From Cytophagales bacterium (lineage in GTDB: Bacteria; Bacteroidota; Bacteroidia; Cytophagales; Cyclobacteriaceae), in the NCBI GenBank assembly GCA_025359125.1, contig JANYHI010000035.1, forward strand, positions 1 through 37,203: a DNA stretch of 37,203 nucleotides. Direction: 5' to 3'. The translations under genes were made by a program, and so were the position numbers. Each line of letters starts with the position of its first letter. Position 1 is the stretch's first letter. This document shows positions 1 to 8,237 of the stretch, in pieces. The notes beneath the pieces were generated by a model that saw only the letters and a program-made list of their open reading frames with translations, had not been told where the DNA came from and searched no databases.

Positions 1-271
1 TATTCACGATACCACTGCCGGCTTCGTCTGTTACAAAAGAGAAGTTTTAGAGACGATTCCATTGGATGAAATAAAATTTGTGGGTTATGCCTTTCAAATA
101 GAAATGAAATTTCTAACCTGGAAATATGGATTTAGTTTGACCGAAGTGCCTATTATATTTACAGATAGAACTTTGGGCCAATCTAAAATGTCGGCTGGTA
201 TTTTTAAAGAAGCTTTTTTAGGCGTTTTATTTATGAAAATTTTTAGCTGGTTTAAAAATTTTTCTAGGTAA
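1..271 (+). CDS. Polyprenol monophosphomannose synthase-like glycosyltransferase, C-terminal end (5' truncated)
   Basis: The open frame enters from the left edge (first full codon at 2) and stops at 269-271, so only about the last 90 residues are present. The text runs AGFVCYKREVL, then GYAFQIEMKF, then EVPIIFTDRTLGQSKMS. This is the conserved C-terminal part of family-2 glycosyltransferases of the DPM1 type. These enzymes transfer mannose or another sugar from a nucleotide sugar to polyprenyl phosphate at the cytoplasmic membrane face, making a lipid-linked donor. The QIEMKF and RxxGxSKMS segments are diagnostic. The short hydrophobic tail (FLGVLFMKIFSWF) may be a membrane-contact helix. An internal TTG at 62 is not the start because homologous sequence continues upstream. 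It converges on the VOC gene with an 11-bp gap. The sugar specificity cannot be read here. Confidence 0.85.
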   Translation, partial: IHDTTAGFVCYKREVLETIPLDEIKFVGYAFQIEMKFLTWKYGFSLTEVPIIFTDRTLGQSKMSAGIFKEAFLGVLFMKIFSWFKNFSR

Positions 272-282
272 TATTAGAATCA

Positions 283-666
283 CTAATCCTTCGGCTCCCA
301 CAATTCAATTTTGTTTCCGTCAGGGTCCATAATCCATCCAAACTTACCATATGGATATTCTTCCACTTCGCCCACAATCTGAACGCCTTCTTCTTTCAAT
401 ACTTTCAATAATTCAATCAAATTTTCTACCCGATAATTAAACATAAAAGGCTTATCACTAGGCAGAAAATATTTTGTATCAGCAGCAAAAGGGCTCCACG
501 CAGTTTGGGCAGGCTCTTTCGCTTCCTTATTGTTAATATCTATCCATTGAAAGGAAGTTCCATACTCGCCTATCGGTAAACCAAGATGCTTACCATACCA
601 TTCATTTAATTTTTTGGGGTCAGAAGTTTTAAAGAAAACTCCGCCTAATCCGGTAACTCTTTTCAT
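283..666 (-). CDS. VOC (glyoxalase/bleomycin-resistance fold) family protein
   Basis: A 127-residue single-domain protein of the vicinal oxygen chelate superfamily. It begins with a GVFFKTSDPKKLNEWYGKHLGL segment (strand, then helix), typical of the first beta-alpha-beta-beta-beta module. It ends with YPYGKFGWIMDPDGNKIELWEP, the classic C-terminal module in which the last Glu is usually a metal ligand. Members are metal-dependent lyases, dioxygenases or binding proteins, and the substrate cannot be inferred. The ATG is at 664-666. The gene starts 5 bp after the stop of the upstream DUF1801 gene, so it is almost certainly the last gene of an operon with DUF1801 and DUF4199. Length is normal for the family. 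Confidence 0.85.
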   Translation of the reverse strand: MKRVTGLGGVFFKTSDPKKLNEWYGKHLGLPIGEYGTSFQWIDINNKEAKEPAQTAWSPFAADTKYFLPSDKPFMFNYRVENLIELLKVLKEEGVQIVGEVEEYPYGKFGWIMDPDGNKIELWEPKD

Positions 667-671
667 TTTTT

Positions 672-1124
672 TTATCTGTTGGTTAAATGGTTTTCATAAA
701 TTTCTATCCACTGAAATGGTGTTAATTTTTGAGCGAGCTCCCCGATGAGCTTTACGGGAACATCTTCTGATTTCTTAAAGCGCAAGCAACTTTTGCCTAC
801 CTCTAATTTTTTATCGGTATGTTTCTTCCATTCAGATTTTAACCAGTCCAATAAAGTGCCATTAAGTGCCATATGGTAAACTGCAATGTGATTTTTTTGA
901 CTCGCAATATTTAGAAAAGGTAAAGGTAACTTGGGTGTACAATGATATCCTTTTGGATATAATTTATGTGGCACTACGTAGCCAATCATTCCGTAACTCA
1001 TCGTTTCCTCAAAACCTTTGGGTAAGTTTTTTACAATTACTTTCCGTAAGTCGGTAATTATTTTTTTTCGGTCCGGTGGTAAAGAATCAAGATACTCTTT
1101 AACAGTAACTGCTTTTGATTGCAT
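672..1124 (-). CDS. DUF1801 domain protein
   Basis: This 150-residue cytoplasmic protein has the DUF1801 pattern: an N-terminal helix (VKEYLDSLPPDRKKIITDLRKVI), then FEETMSYGMIGYVVP, and a central strand region (NHIAVYHM). The family includes YdhG-like proteins and has a small frataxin-like fold, but no agreed biochemical function. A conserved Lys-rich segment (KLEVGKSCLRFKKSEDVP) lies near residues 105-125, as in relatives. The ATG at 1122-1124 lies 14 bp after the DUF4199 stop, and the VOC gene follows after 5 bp, so the three are probably co-transcribed. Family assignment is secure; function is unknown. Confidence 0.85.
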   Translation of the reverse strand: MQSKAVTVKEYLDSLPPDRKKIITDLRKVIVKNLPKGFEETMSYGMIGYVVPHKLYPKGYHCTPKLPLPFLNIASQKNHIAVYHMALNGTLLDWLKSEWKKHTDKKLEVGKSCLRFKKSEDVPVKLIGELAQKLTPFQWIEIYENHLTNR

Positions 1125-1138
1125 AAGCTTTAATAAAT

Positions 1139-1681
1139 TTAATTACTAACTACCGAAGGTAAAAATTCCTTTTTCTTTAAGAGAGCGGCACTTAATAGTG
1201 AAATAAGAATACCTACGGGAAATATTTCCATCAAAGTAATACCGAAACGGAAGATTGGATTTTTGTAAATAGTCGCAAATTCTTCCTGCTGCTTTGCTGC
1301 CTCCTGCATTGCTATTTCGGTGGCTCCGTCATTTTTCATTTTTGCGATCTGTTGCTCGGTCATTTGTTTGAGGAAATCGCCAGACATGGTATTGTAAGAA
1401 ATCTCCCAGCAAAGTGCGTACATCAATGCCGCTACTAACGATATTAACAATCCGACTTTTAAAGCGGTGCCAAAAGTAATAACTCCTTTACCTTCACGAT
1501 CGCGATAAGACTTAACTCCAAAAAATATCAGCGAAAGCGAAATGACCATTGTGCTGTAACCAAGCAACTGGCCATTTTCAAATTTAAGAATCCCCTTTTC
1601 ATACATGGGCATGGTGATCAGCAGCATCCCGCCAACTATTCCACCCGCAATCAGGCCGTAGGTTAAAATAATTCTCTTCAT
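1139..1681 (-). CDS. DUF4199 family integral membrane protein
   Basis: The frame extends to a TTG at 1741, but I chose the ATG at 1679-1681 (180 residues). From there the protein starts with the typical MKRIILTYGLIAGGIVGG first transmembrane helix, and the extra upstream residues are polar and not family-like. Four hydrophobic segments are visible: about residues 4-22, 35-55, 75-95 and 145-165. Between helices three and four is a polar, Gln/Glu/Lys/Met-rich stretch with a basic-acidic coiled-coil look (MTEQQIAKMKNDGATEIAM). DUF4199 proteins are small Bacteroidota membrane proteins of unknown function. They often lie beside a LuxR-type regulator and VOC proteins, as here, which suggests the upstream regulator acts with it. 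Confidence 0.85.
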   Translation of the reverse strand: MKRIILTYGLIAGGIVGGMLLITMPMYEKGILKFENGQLLGYSTMVISLSLIFFGVKSYRDREGKGVITFGTALKVGLLISLVAALMYALCWEISYNTMSGDFLKQMTEQQIAKMKNDGATEIAMQEAAKQQEEFATIYKNPIFRFGITLMEIFPVGILISLLSAALLKKKEFLPSVVSN

Positions 1682-1790
1682 AATTTTTTCATTTTTGTTG
1701 AGCTGAAATAACGATAGCCTCTCTTTATTTCCTTCACCCAAAAGGGTGATTTAGATAAAATTACAAGAAATCACATTAAAGTTGTACGGT

Positions 1791-2219
1791 TTATGGAATG
1801 AGTTGAAGCTCTTTGGCTTTTTTCACAGCTTGGGTTCTGCGGCTTACCTCCAATTTCAAAAATAAATTGGAAATATGTGTTTTAATCGTATTCAAAGAGA
1901 CAAAGAGTTTGTCTGCGATTTCTTGATTCGAAAGCCCTTTGGCCATCAGTTCTAAAACTTCATGCTCACGTTTACTAATTCCAAGTTTTTCTAGTTGAAT
2001 GGGATCTAGTTGAAATGCATTTCCCGAACGGACGATCACAATTTCCCTCTGGGTAAGTCTGTATCCTACCCAACCCCCTAGCACGGTAAAGAAAAAAGCG
2101 ATTATGCCAACATAAAACTCAATGGAGAGGTCGTGAATAAAAAAACGATACTCCAGCTGCTTTAGTAAGAATACCAAAACAGCTAGAGCTATTCCATAGA
2201 AAATAATAATTCGCTTCAC
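1791..2219 (-). CDS. Membrane-anchored LuxR-type HTH transcriptional regulator
   Basis: This 142-residue protein joins two predicted transmembrane helices (about residues 3-20 and 35-57) to a C-terminal LuxR/GerE helix-turn-helix (about 77-140). The HTH reads KREHEVLELMAKGLSNQEIA, then NTIKTHISNLFLKLEVSRRTQAV. There is no receiver or PAS domain. It is therefore a one-component regulator whose DNA-binding domain sits on the cytoplasmic membrane. The start codon is GTG (2217-2219); no in-frame ATG precedes the MKRIII-type hydrophobic N-terminus. It is followed after 109 bp by DUF4199, whose N-terminus (MKRIILTYG) resembles its own (MKRIIIFYG). Membrane tethering suggests it senses a membrane partner, possibly DUF4199; that is inference. 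Confidence 0.85.
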   Translation of the reverse strand: MKRIIIFYGIALAVLVFLLKQLEYRFFIHDLSIEFYVGIIAFFFTVLGGWVGYRLTQREIVIVRSGNAFQLDPIQLEKLGISKREHEVLELMAKGLSNQEIADKLFVSLNTIKTHISNLFLKLEVSRRTQAVKKAKELQLIP

Positions 2220-2276
2220 CGATGTTAAAATACAAAATTTACGAACCGAGTAAAACTGTATTTATCGCACCTTCTA

Positions 2277-4697
2277 TTATTCGTATCGCAATGAACTAAC
2301 AGGCTTTACCATAGCAGCCTTTAATGATTGGAAAATTACAGTGAGCCAGGCGATGACCAAAGCTGATACCCCACTTAAAATGTAGACGGATGATCCCGGT
2401 TCAATTTTATATGCAAATTGATCTAGCCAATAGGTAACCATAAAATAAGCAGGTACTACAGCCAAAACAATTGAGATTGAAACTAGGATTGTAAATTCTT
2501 TTGAAAGCAAGGCGGTAATGCTAGAAACGCTTGCACCCATTGCTTTGCGAATGCCGATTTCTTTCGTACGCTGCTCGGCAGTAAACGAAGCAAGTGCAAA
2601 TAAACCTAAGCAAGCTATTACTATGGCCAAACCTGTAAATACTAAAAACAATTTACTAAGACGTTGCTCCTCTCTAAAAAGCTCATCAAAATTTTGATCT
2701 AAGAATGAATATTCAAACGGATCGCCAGAAGCATATTGTTTCCATATTTTTTCTGCTTCTGCAATCGCTTCAACAGAAGTACCAGAATAGCGAATCAATA
2801 ACGCGTTCGCATCATTGGTTATGCGCAAAACCATCGGGCGAACACTAATCTTAAACGATTCGAAATTAAAATCCTTCACCACACCGATAACATTCATTGC
2901 AGCTTCTTTGGGCGCATCATTTCCCCCGTCAAAAGTAAAAGTAATAAGCTTCTCCTCCAATGGCTTTGTCCAACCCAATTCACGAACAGCTGCTTCATTC
3001 AAAACAACGGCCATGGTATCTGAATTAAAATCTTTTGAGAAATAGCGACCGGCTACTAGTTCGAACTTCATCACCTCAGCATGATCGGTATCGGCAAAGT
3101 AAGTTCCCATTATGTGATCTCTCTTATCGCTGGCCGCGCGAAAAGCAGTAGTATTATTTACGCCAGGAAACACATTATTGGTAAAGCTAACTTTCTCAAT
3201 ACCAGTTTTTTCCAGCATTGCATTTTTAAAAGCTTGTTGATTGGTACCTAAAAGCGAAGTGTTACTTATAACTAACACATTGTGTTTATCCAATCCGACA
3301 TTTCTGCTTTGTAAAAAATTGATTTGTTTATATCCAATAATAGTGCAAATGATAAGTATGATGGATAATGCAAATTGAAATACAACCAGACTGCTACGGA
3401 TTCCTTTACTTTTTAAACCTGCTCTTACTTTTCCTTTCAACACTTCTACTGGGCTAAAGGCCGTTAGATAAAATGCAGGGTAGCTGCCAGCTAATAGTCC
3501 TATGATAACAATTAAACCTAGTGCTCCGAAAATAAAGAGCGGACTAAATAGCGTATTAAAAGAAATCTCTTTTCCTGAAAGTAAATTAAATTGCGGCAAG
3601 AGTATAAATGAAATGACAACAGCCAGAAAGACTGCAATAAATCCGTAAATCAACGACTCTGATAAAAATTGCCAAATCATTTGAGATCGCACCGAGCCTA
3701 ATGTTTTACGCAACCCTACTTCTTTTGCTCTACCTGCAGAACGAGCAGTAGAAAGATTCATAAAATTAATGCAAGCGATGAGTAATATAAAAGCCCCTAC
3801 TCCTCCAAAAACATAGATGTACGTTATATTTCCCCCTGGCTCAATTCCATCACTCCACTTGGCATGCAAATGCGAATCCAGCAATGCATAAGGCACGTAT
3901 CCGTATTCATTCCCGCTTTCGCGAAATTTTGTAACAGAAATACCCATGAAGCGTTCGATTTCAGGAGCAATATGAGACTCTGTAATTTGATTAAGTTTGG
4001 TTGCAATAGAACTAATAGAAGTTGCCTCATTCTTTTTAAAGTAAGTATACAATCCATTATTTAGCCAAACAGTACTATTGAAATATTCTTTATCTGAGCT
4101 GGTAGAAATTAAGGCGTTGAAAATGAAATGAGAATTATGAGGAGGAACAGCTGCAATACCTGTCACCTTCATTGATTTATTACTGTTGCCGATCGTTATT
4201 AATTTTCCGAGGGCAGAGCCTTCAAAATATTTCTTCGCTAGTTCGGTTGTAAGTACTATGCTATTAGGTTCTTTCAAAGCCGTTTTACGATCTCCTTCTA
4301 AAAGTTCAAATGTAAAAAATTCAAAGAAGTTAGAATCTGCATGAAATACTCTGTCTTCAGTAAATGATTTTTCTTCATTTTTAAAAACCACATTATCTCT
4401 TCTGTTGATTCTTGTGGCTTCTTCTACGCCCGGAATATCGGTAATCATTGAATAGGCTAACGGAGGGCATGAATTTGCTGTATTAATTTCTTGCCCGGCA
4501 ATTTTACCGTGCAGCCCGATTCTGTAAATTTTATCTGCATCTTTATGAAATGTATCATAACTCAATTCATCTGTTATATATAGCAAGATGAAAAGGCACA
4601 CCGCAACGCCTACAGCCAATCCAAGAATATTAATGGAAGAGTAAAAGGAATGCTTGCGAATATTGCGCAAAGCAACAGTAAAGTAGTTTTTAAACAT
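2277..4697 (-). CDS. MacB/FtsX-type ABC transporter permease (806 residues)
   Basis: A tandem permease of the kind abundant in Bacteroidota. It has an N-terminal MFKNYFTVALRNIRKH motif, a transmembrane helix (about 20-42), a first periplasmic MacB_PCD domain, a first FtsX domain (about 290-420: FILLIACINFMNLSTARSAGRAKEVGLRKTLG), a middle helix near 435-455, a second periplasmic domain, and a second FtsX domain (about 680-800: IVIACLGLFALASFTAEQRTKEIGIRKAMG). The EVGLRK and EIGIRK boxes mark the two halves. Such proteins couple a cytoplasmic ATPase to mechanical work in the periplasm, usually export of peptides, lipoproteins or drugs. The ATPase encoded at 7437-8126 is the obvious partner. It lies 78 bp downstream of the other permease. 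Substrate unknown. Confidence 0.93.
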   Translation of the reverse strand: MFKNYFTVALRNIRKHSFYSSINILGLAVGVAVCLFILLYITDELSYDTFHKDADKIYRIGLHGKIAGQEINTANSCPPLAYSMITDIPGVEEATRINRRDNVVFKNEEKSFTEDRVFHADSNFFEFFTFELLEGDRKTALKEPNSIVLTTELAKKYFEGSALGKLITIGNSNKSMKVTGIAAVPPHNSHFIFNALISTSSDKEYFNSTVWLNNGLYTYFKKNEATSISSIATKLNQITESHIAPEIERFMGISVTKFRESGNEYGYVPYALLDSHLHAKWSDGIEPGGNITYIYVFGGVGAFILLIACINFMNLSTARSAGRAKEVGLRKTLGSVRSQMIWQFLSESLIYGFIAVFLAVVISFILLPQFNLLSGKEISFNTLFSPLFIFGALGLIVIIGLLAGSYPAFYLTAFSPVEVLKGKVRAGLKSKGIRSSLVVFQFALSIILIICTIIGYKQINFLQSRNVGLDKHNVLVISNTSLLGTNQQAFKNAMLEKTGIEKVSFTNNVFPGVNNTTAFRAASDKRDHIMGTYFADTDHAEVMKFELVAGRYFSKDFNSDTMAVVLNEAAVRELGWTKPLEEKLITFTFDGGNDAPKEAAMNVIGVVKDFNFESFKISVRPMVLRITNDANALLIRYSGTSVEAIAEAEKIWKQYASGDPFEYSFLDQNFDELFREEQRLSKLFLVFTGLAIVIACLGLFALASFTAEQRTKEIGIRKAMGASVSSITALLSKEFTILVSISIVLAVVPAYFMVTYWLDQFAYKIEPGSSVYILSGVSALVIAWLTVIFQSLKAAMVKPVSSLRYE

Positions 4698-4720
4698 ATT
4701 ATAAAATTAAATACTTGTGT

Positions 4721-4748
4721 TAGACGCCACCGAATAAAGTTTGTTGCA
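4721..4748 (-). promoter_or_regulatory. Shared upstream element (copy A), TGCAAC-N15-GCGTCTA
   Basis: On the plus strand this reads TAGACGC, 15 bases, GTTGCA. The GCGTC end is 25 bases before the ATG of the 806-residue permease. The same two half-motifs with 15-16 base spacing recur before the ABC ATPase gene (8210-8237) and before the other permease (7204-7232), and nowhere else that I found. A 13-base string, AATTCTATTCAAT (4752-4764), beside this copy is repeated exactly at 8186-8198 beside copy B. The recurrence is seen directly; a role as operator, promoter or leader RNA element is inference. Confidence 0.45.
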
Positions 4749-4775
4749 GTTAATTCTATTCAATAAGAAGAATAA

Positions 4776-7181
4776 TTATTCATCTCGCAGGGTTTTAGTT
4801 GGATTCAATAGCGCAGTACTAATTGTTTTGTAACCAACTGCCGATATAGCAATAACAATCATTGCTGAAATGGAAATAAACAGTGTAATAAAATTCAACT
4901 GGAGGTAGTACTCCCAAATAGAATCCATTAAAATATCAGCAGCGAAATATCCCAGCGTTCCACCTAAGATGGTAGCAATGCCCAAATTAATCACAAATTC
5001 TAAATTGATTACTTGCGCAATGTTTCCAACGGAAGCACCTAATACCTTTCTAACACCGATCTCTTTCATTTTCTTCTCAATATTTAATGAGACCAAAGTA
5101 AATAAGCCGATGCCAGTCATTAGCGCAGCAAAAAAACCAAGGAAGGCAAACATGACGGACACATTTTTATTAATCTCATTAGTCTCTTGCAATTCTTGAT
5201 CAATCCACTGGCCGGAGTACAACGTATTAGGAAAAACTTCTTTCCATTTTTTTTCCATAAATGTATTTACCGATGCCATTTTGGTGGGATCTGTCTTAAC
5301 AATCAATTGCTGATACTTGTCTTTCGCAGCATACCTAATCATTAACGGTTGGATTGGTTGCCACAAAGCCCTTGCATAAATATTCTTAACAACCCCTATT
5401 ACATAAAAGGAGGAGGTATCCATCCAAACTAATTTTTTACCAATAGGGTTACCCTTCCATCCAAATTGTTTTACTAATTCTTCCGTTACAATAACAGATT
5501 CCTTCCTGTCCGTCTCAGAATCTTTCTGAAATTTCCTTCCAGAGACCAATGTCATATCCATCACTTCAAAATAATCGTCACCAATCTCCATAATATCTAC
5601 TTCCCTTTCTACAGCCTCGCTTTTAACCGGATCATTGTACCAGCCGTTAGCCACGTGATGGCGAGTGCCGGCAATTAATTCTATGTCTTTATTAGTAGAG
5701 AGCGCATCGCGATAAGTATTGAATGCTCCTTCTGTATTTACCCAAGCCGAGATTACACCATGTTTAGCAAAACCTAAATCATAATTGCGCTGATACTCTC
5801 CATTGTTATAGAAAGCAACTCCCATAATGATGGCTAACAACGAGATTACAAATTGCCCTCCGAGTAATATTCTAGTAAACCAATTGGTGCCACCAAATTT
5901 CGCTTTACCTTTTAGTATACTTATAGGCTCAAAAGAGGTGATATAAAAAGCAGGATAAGATCCAGCAATAATACCTGTAATGGCTAACAGAATGATTAAG
6001 AAAATTAAAAACCCTGCATTCTCAGAATAGCTTAAATTTAATTCGAGCCACGTCCACATAGAATCATATGCGGGTACTAACCATTCTGCTAAAAGTAACC
6101 CAGCTAACAAACCTAGAAAGCACAAGATCAAATTCTCTCCTAAAAACTGAATGATTAATTGCTTTCGCATTCCACCCATTACTTTTCTGACGCCAATTTC
6201 TTTTAGTCGTTTACTAGAAATTGCGATAGATGTGTTAGTGAAATTAAAACAAGCCAACAGCAACAATAGGCCTGCCATAATTGCAGGAACTGTTACCGCT
6301 TCTTGCGGAATACCTCCCCCTAAATAATCGCTGTCTACTCTTGGGTTACTACGATTTCTTTTCATCATCCCATCGAAATTTTCTAGGTAGTATTCTCCCA
6401 CCTTAAAATCTTCTCTCACTTTATTTTGAGGCTCCACATATTGCTGCAATCGCGAAGTGATTCCGGCAACTTGGCTGGGGGCATCAATTTTTAAAAACAA
6501 TACGTGTGTCCATTTTTTCCAGCTTGTTTCGGATAAATCTTTATCAAGATTTACATCCCAGAAATTATCAAATGCGGTTATTACATCAAATCCCAAACTG
6601 CTATTCTGCGGAAGTTTTTTAAATACTCCGCCTACTTCAAATTCTTTTGGTCTCCGCACACCATCTGTGCCTAGCACAATTTGAGTTAACGGTTTGCCGA
6701 CTGCATCTTCGGTATTATAATATTTAAGTGCGATCTTATCGCTGATAAAAACCTTTCCTTTATCATAGAAATTACTAAACACACCCGATTTTAATTGGAA
6801 AGTGAACAAATCAAAGAAGGCAGAATCTGCATACACCATCTGATCTCCAAAAACCTCCTCGCCAATTCGCATATCGCAATAGCCCGACATATATCGCACT
6901 ACCTTATTTACTTCTTTAAAATTTTGCTTCACGTAATTACCTAATGGCATTGGCGCCATCCCATATCTATCTTTTTTTCCTTGAAACTCTCTCCAAAACT
7001 GAACGCGGTAAACCTTATTGGCATTTAAATGTCCCTTATCCCAATTCTCTGAAAATTCCCAATTAAGATAAGCCGTAATACAGCAGGCGATAGCGATGCC
7101 CATTCCGAATACGTTGATGAGGATGAAGAGCTTGTTCTTCATCAAATTTCGAAATGTGATTAATAAGTAATTTTTAAGCAT
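4776..7181 (-). CDS. MacB/FtsX-type ABC transporter permease (801 residues)
   Basis: A second tandem MacB_PCD-FtsX-MacB_PCD-FtsX permease, a diverged paralogue of the one at 2277-4697. It starts MLKNYLLITFRNLMKNKLF, with the first helix at about 18-40, then a large periplasmic domain (about 45-285). The first FtsX domain (about 290-430) contains LLLLACFNFTNTSIAISSKRLKEIGVRKVMGG, and the second (about 675-800) contains GLFTLVSLNIEKKMKEIGVRKVLG. Length is normal. It sits 255 bp downstream of the ATPase gene beyond a terminator, so it probably has its own promoter. A sigma-54-like promoter (7239-7255) and copy C of the shared element lie in that gap. It likely forms the exporter with the ATPase and adaptor. 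Whether it pairs with the other permease or forms a separate complex cannot be told. Confidence 0.93.
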   Translation of the reverse strand: MLKNYLLITFRNLMKNKLFILINVFGMGIAIACCITAYLNWEFSENWDKGHLNANKVYRVQFWREFQGKKDRYGMAPMPLGNYVKQNFKEVNKVVRYMSGYCDMRIGEEVFGDQMVYADSAFFDLFTFQLKSGVFSNFYDKGKVFISDKIALKYYNTEDAVGKPLTQIVLGTDGVRRPKEFEVGGVFKKLPQNSSLGFDVITAFDNFWDVNLDKDLSETSWKKWTHVLFLKIDAPSQVAGITSRLQQYVEPQNKVREDFKVGEYYLENFDGMMKRNRSNPRVDSDYLGGGIPQEAVTVPAIMAGLLLLLACFNFTNTSIAISSKRLKEIGVRKVMGGMRKQLIIQFLGENLILCFLGLLAGLLLAEWLVPAYDSMWTWLELNLSYSENAGFLIFLIILLAITGIIAGSYPAFYITSFEPISILKGKAKFGGTNWFTRILLGGQFVISLLAIIMGVAFYNNGEYQRNYDLGFAKHGVISAWVNTEGAFNTYRDALSTNKDIELIAGTRHHVANGWYNDPVKSEAVEREVDIMEIGDDYFEVMDMTLVSGRKFQKDSETDRKESVIVTEELVKQFGWKGNPIGKKLVWMDTSSFYVIGVVKNIYARALWQPIQPLMIRYAAKDKYQQLIVKTDPTKMASVNTFMEKKWKEVFPNTLYSGQWIDQELQETNEINKNVSVMFAFLGFFAALMTGIGLFTLVSLNIEKKMKEIGVRKVLGASVGNIAQVINLEFVINLGIATILGGTLGYFAADILMDSIWEYYLQLNFITLFISISAMIVIAISAVGYKTISTALLNPTKTLRDE

Positions 7182-7203
7182 GGAGTTGTGTTTTGTACTA
7201 CCA

Positions 7204-7232
7204 TTGACGCGACTCTACAGTAATAGGTTGCA
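7204..7232 (-). promoter_or_regulatory. Shared upstream element (copy C), TGCAAC-N16-GCGTCAA
   Basis: Plus-strand text is TTGACGC, 16 bases, GTTGCA. It ends 24 bases before the ATG of the 801-residue permease, almost the same offset as copy A from its gene. It lies just downstream of the sigma-54-like promoter, so the predicted transcript would start at or within the TGCAAC half. If so, the element is in the leader RNA or next to the start site rather than an upstream operator. Confidence 0.4.
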
Positions 7233-7238
7233 TAGCCC

Positions 7239-7255
7239 TGCCAAGAAATATGCCA
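7239..7255 (-). promoter_or_regulatory. Sigma-54-like promoter for the 801-residue permease
   Basis: Minus-strand reading is TGGCA, TATTTC, TTGGCA (7255 down to 7239). The -24 part matches the TGGCAc consensus and the -12 part has TTG in the canonical place, but with G where consensus has C, followed by CA. The same architecture and spacing occur at 9514-9530 before the adaptor gene. The predicted start is near 7229, leaving a leader of about 48 bases. The divergent NtrC-type regulator at 9736 is the plausible activator. The -12 mismatch is the main weakness. Confidence 0.4.
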
Positions 7256-7316
7256 TATTTCTAAAAGTGATTTTCTAAACAGCGACAATAGAAAAAGAAT
7301 TTTTTGAAATTCAAAT

Positions 7317-7332
7317 GTGTACGGCAATGAAC
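7317..7332. promoter_or_regulatory. Candidate activator-binding site upstream of permease promoter
   Basis: The 16-base text GTGTACGGCAATGAAC matches a second site at 9603-9618 at 10 of 16 positions (GTGTWCGGNNNNGRAC). It begins 62 bases upstream of the -24 box, a usual distance for enhancer sites of sigma-54 activators. The octamer ATGTGTAC occurs here at 7315-7322 and again at 7337-7344. The two copies are 22 bases apart, about two helical turns. Function is inferred from position and repetition only. Confidence 0.3.
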
Positions 7333-7370
7333 ACAGATGTGTACATATTTATCATCACCTGAAATGTATC

Positions 7371-7400
7371 AAAAAAAAACCTGTCTGGTCTAGACAGGTT
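7371..7400 (-). terminator. Rho-independent terminator after the ABC ATPase gene
   Basis: A perfect 9-bp stem, AACCTGTCT / AGACAGGTT, with a 5-base loop (7378-7400) is followed on the minus strand by an uninterrupted run of T (plus-strand A run from 7371). It lies 37 bp past the ATPase stop. It separates the adaptor-ATPase transcription unit from the permease genes and argues that the permeases have their own promoter. Confidence 0.85.
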
Positions 7401-7436
7401 CTCTTTACTTATTTAACCTAAACCTATGAGAAAATC

Positions 7437-8126
7437 TTAAATATGAAATTGTTCTTTGATGTTTTCAGTCACCACTTTTCCATCGAATAAGTTAATGATG
7501 CGATGTGCGTAGTTAGCATCATACGGTGAGTGAGTAACCATTAATATGGTTGTGCCTTCTTCATTTAGTTGAGAAAGCAGTTTCATTACTTCTTCTCCAT
7601 TGGCAGAATCTAAATTACCAGTTGGCTCATCGGCCAATATCACGTTTGGTTTTGCAACAATCGCTCTCGAAATAGCTACGCGTTGTTGTTGCCCTCCTGA
7701 TAACTGCTGTGGGAAGTGATTTCTGCGATGCATAATATTCATGCGCTCCAAAACTTCTTCTACTCTTTTCTTTCTTTCATCGGAGGGAACTTTCATATAA
7801 AGAAGTGGAAGCTCCACATTTTCAAACACAGTTAATTCATCAATCAAATTAAAACTCTGAAATACGAATCCGATTGATCCTTTACGAAGTTGCGCCCGCT
7901 GACGTTCTGAATATTTGGCTACTTCATGCTCTCCAAAATAATACTCACCGCCCGAAGGATTATCTAGCAGGCCTAGTATATTCAACAAAGTAGATTTACC
8001 ACAACCAGATGGACCCATAATGGCAACAAACTCGCCATCCTTAATTTCCATATTAATACTGTTAAGAGCTGTAGTTTCCACTTCTTCTGTAGTGTAAACT
8101 TTTTCTAGGTTTTTTAATTTTATCAT
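7437..8126 (-). CDS. ABC transporter ATP-binding protein (MacB/LolD type)
   Basis: A 229-residue ATPase with all the catalytic motifs: Walker A GPSGCGKST (about 39-47), Q-loop in GFVFQSFNLIDELTVFENVELPL, signature LSGGQQQR (about 143-150), Walker B VILADEPTGNLDS, and H-loop VTHS. The sequence is closest to the LolD/MacB/FtsE subgroup, which energises FtsX-fold permeases by a mechanotransmission mechanism in the cytoplasm. The partners are the two permeases downstream and the adaptor upstream. The ATG at 8124-8126 lies 111 bases after the adaptor stop. That gap carries copy B of the shared element. A strong terminator follows the gene. Confidence 0.95.
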   Translation of the reverse strand: MIKLKNLEKVYTTEEVETTALNSINMEIKDGEFVAIMGPSGCGKSTLLNILGLLDNPSGGEYYFGEHEVAKYSERQRAQLRKGSIGFVFQSFNLIDELTVFENVELPLLYMKVPSDERKKRVEEVLERMNIMHRRNHFPQQLSGGQQQRVAISRAIVAKPNVILADEPTGNLDSANGEEVMKLLSQLNEEGTTILMVTHSPYDANYAHRIINLFDGKVVTENIKEQFHI

Positions 8127-8209
8127 GGAGATGTGATTTTACAGGTTTGATGATTCTAGTTGATGTTTAGTTTTATTAATACTTCAATTCTATTCAATGG
8201 TTGCAACAT

Positions 8210-8237
8210 TAGACGCTAAATATTTCATTTAGTTGCA
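8210..8237 (-). promoter_or_regulatory. Shared upstream element (copy B), TGCAAC-N15-GCGTCTA
   Basis: Plus-strand text is TAGACGC, 15 bases, GTTGCA, starting immediately after the adaptor stop codon on the minus strand. A second GTTGCAAC palindrome lies at 8200-8207, and the 13-base string AATTCTATTCAAT (8186-8198) is shared exactly with copy A. Here the element is about 84 bases from the ATPase start, unlike 24-25 bases at the permeases. It could provide a secondary promoter or leader inside the operon. Confidence 0.4.

Noticed and set aside
62..271. A 69-residue gene starting at the TTG at 62.
   Set aside because: Family-like sequence continues upstream to the window edge, so this is the tail of a longer gene.
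7179..7277. A short plus-strand ORF opposite the permease start region.
   Set aside because: It overlaps the sigma-54-like promoter and shared element and has no signals of its own.
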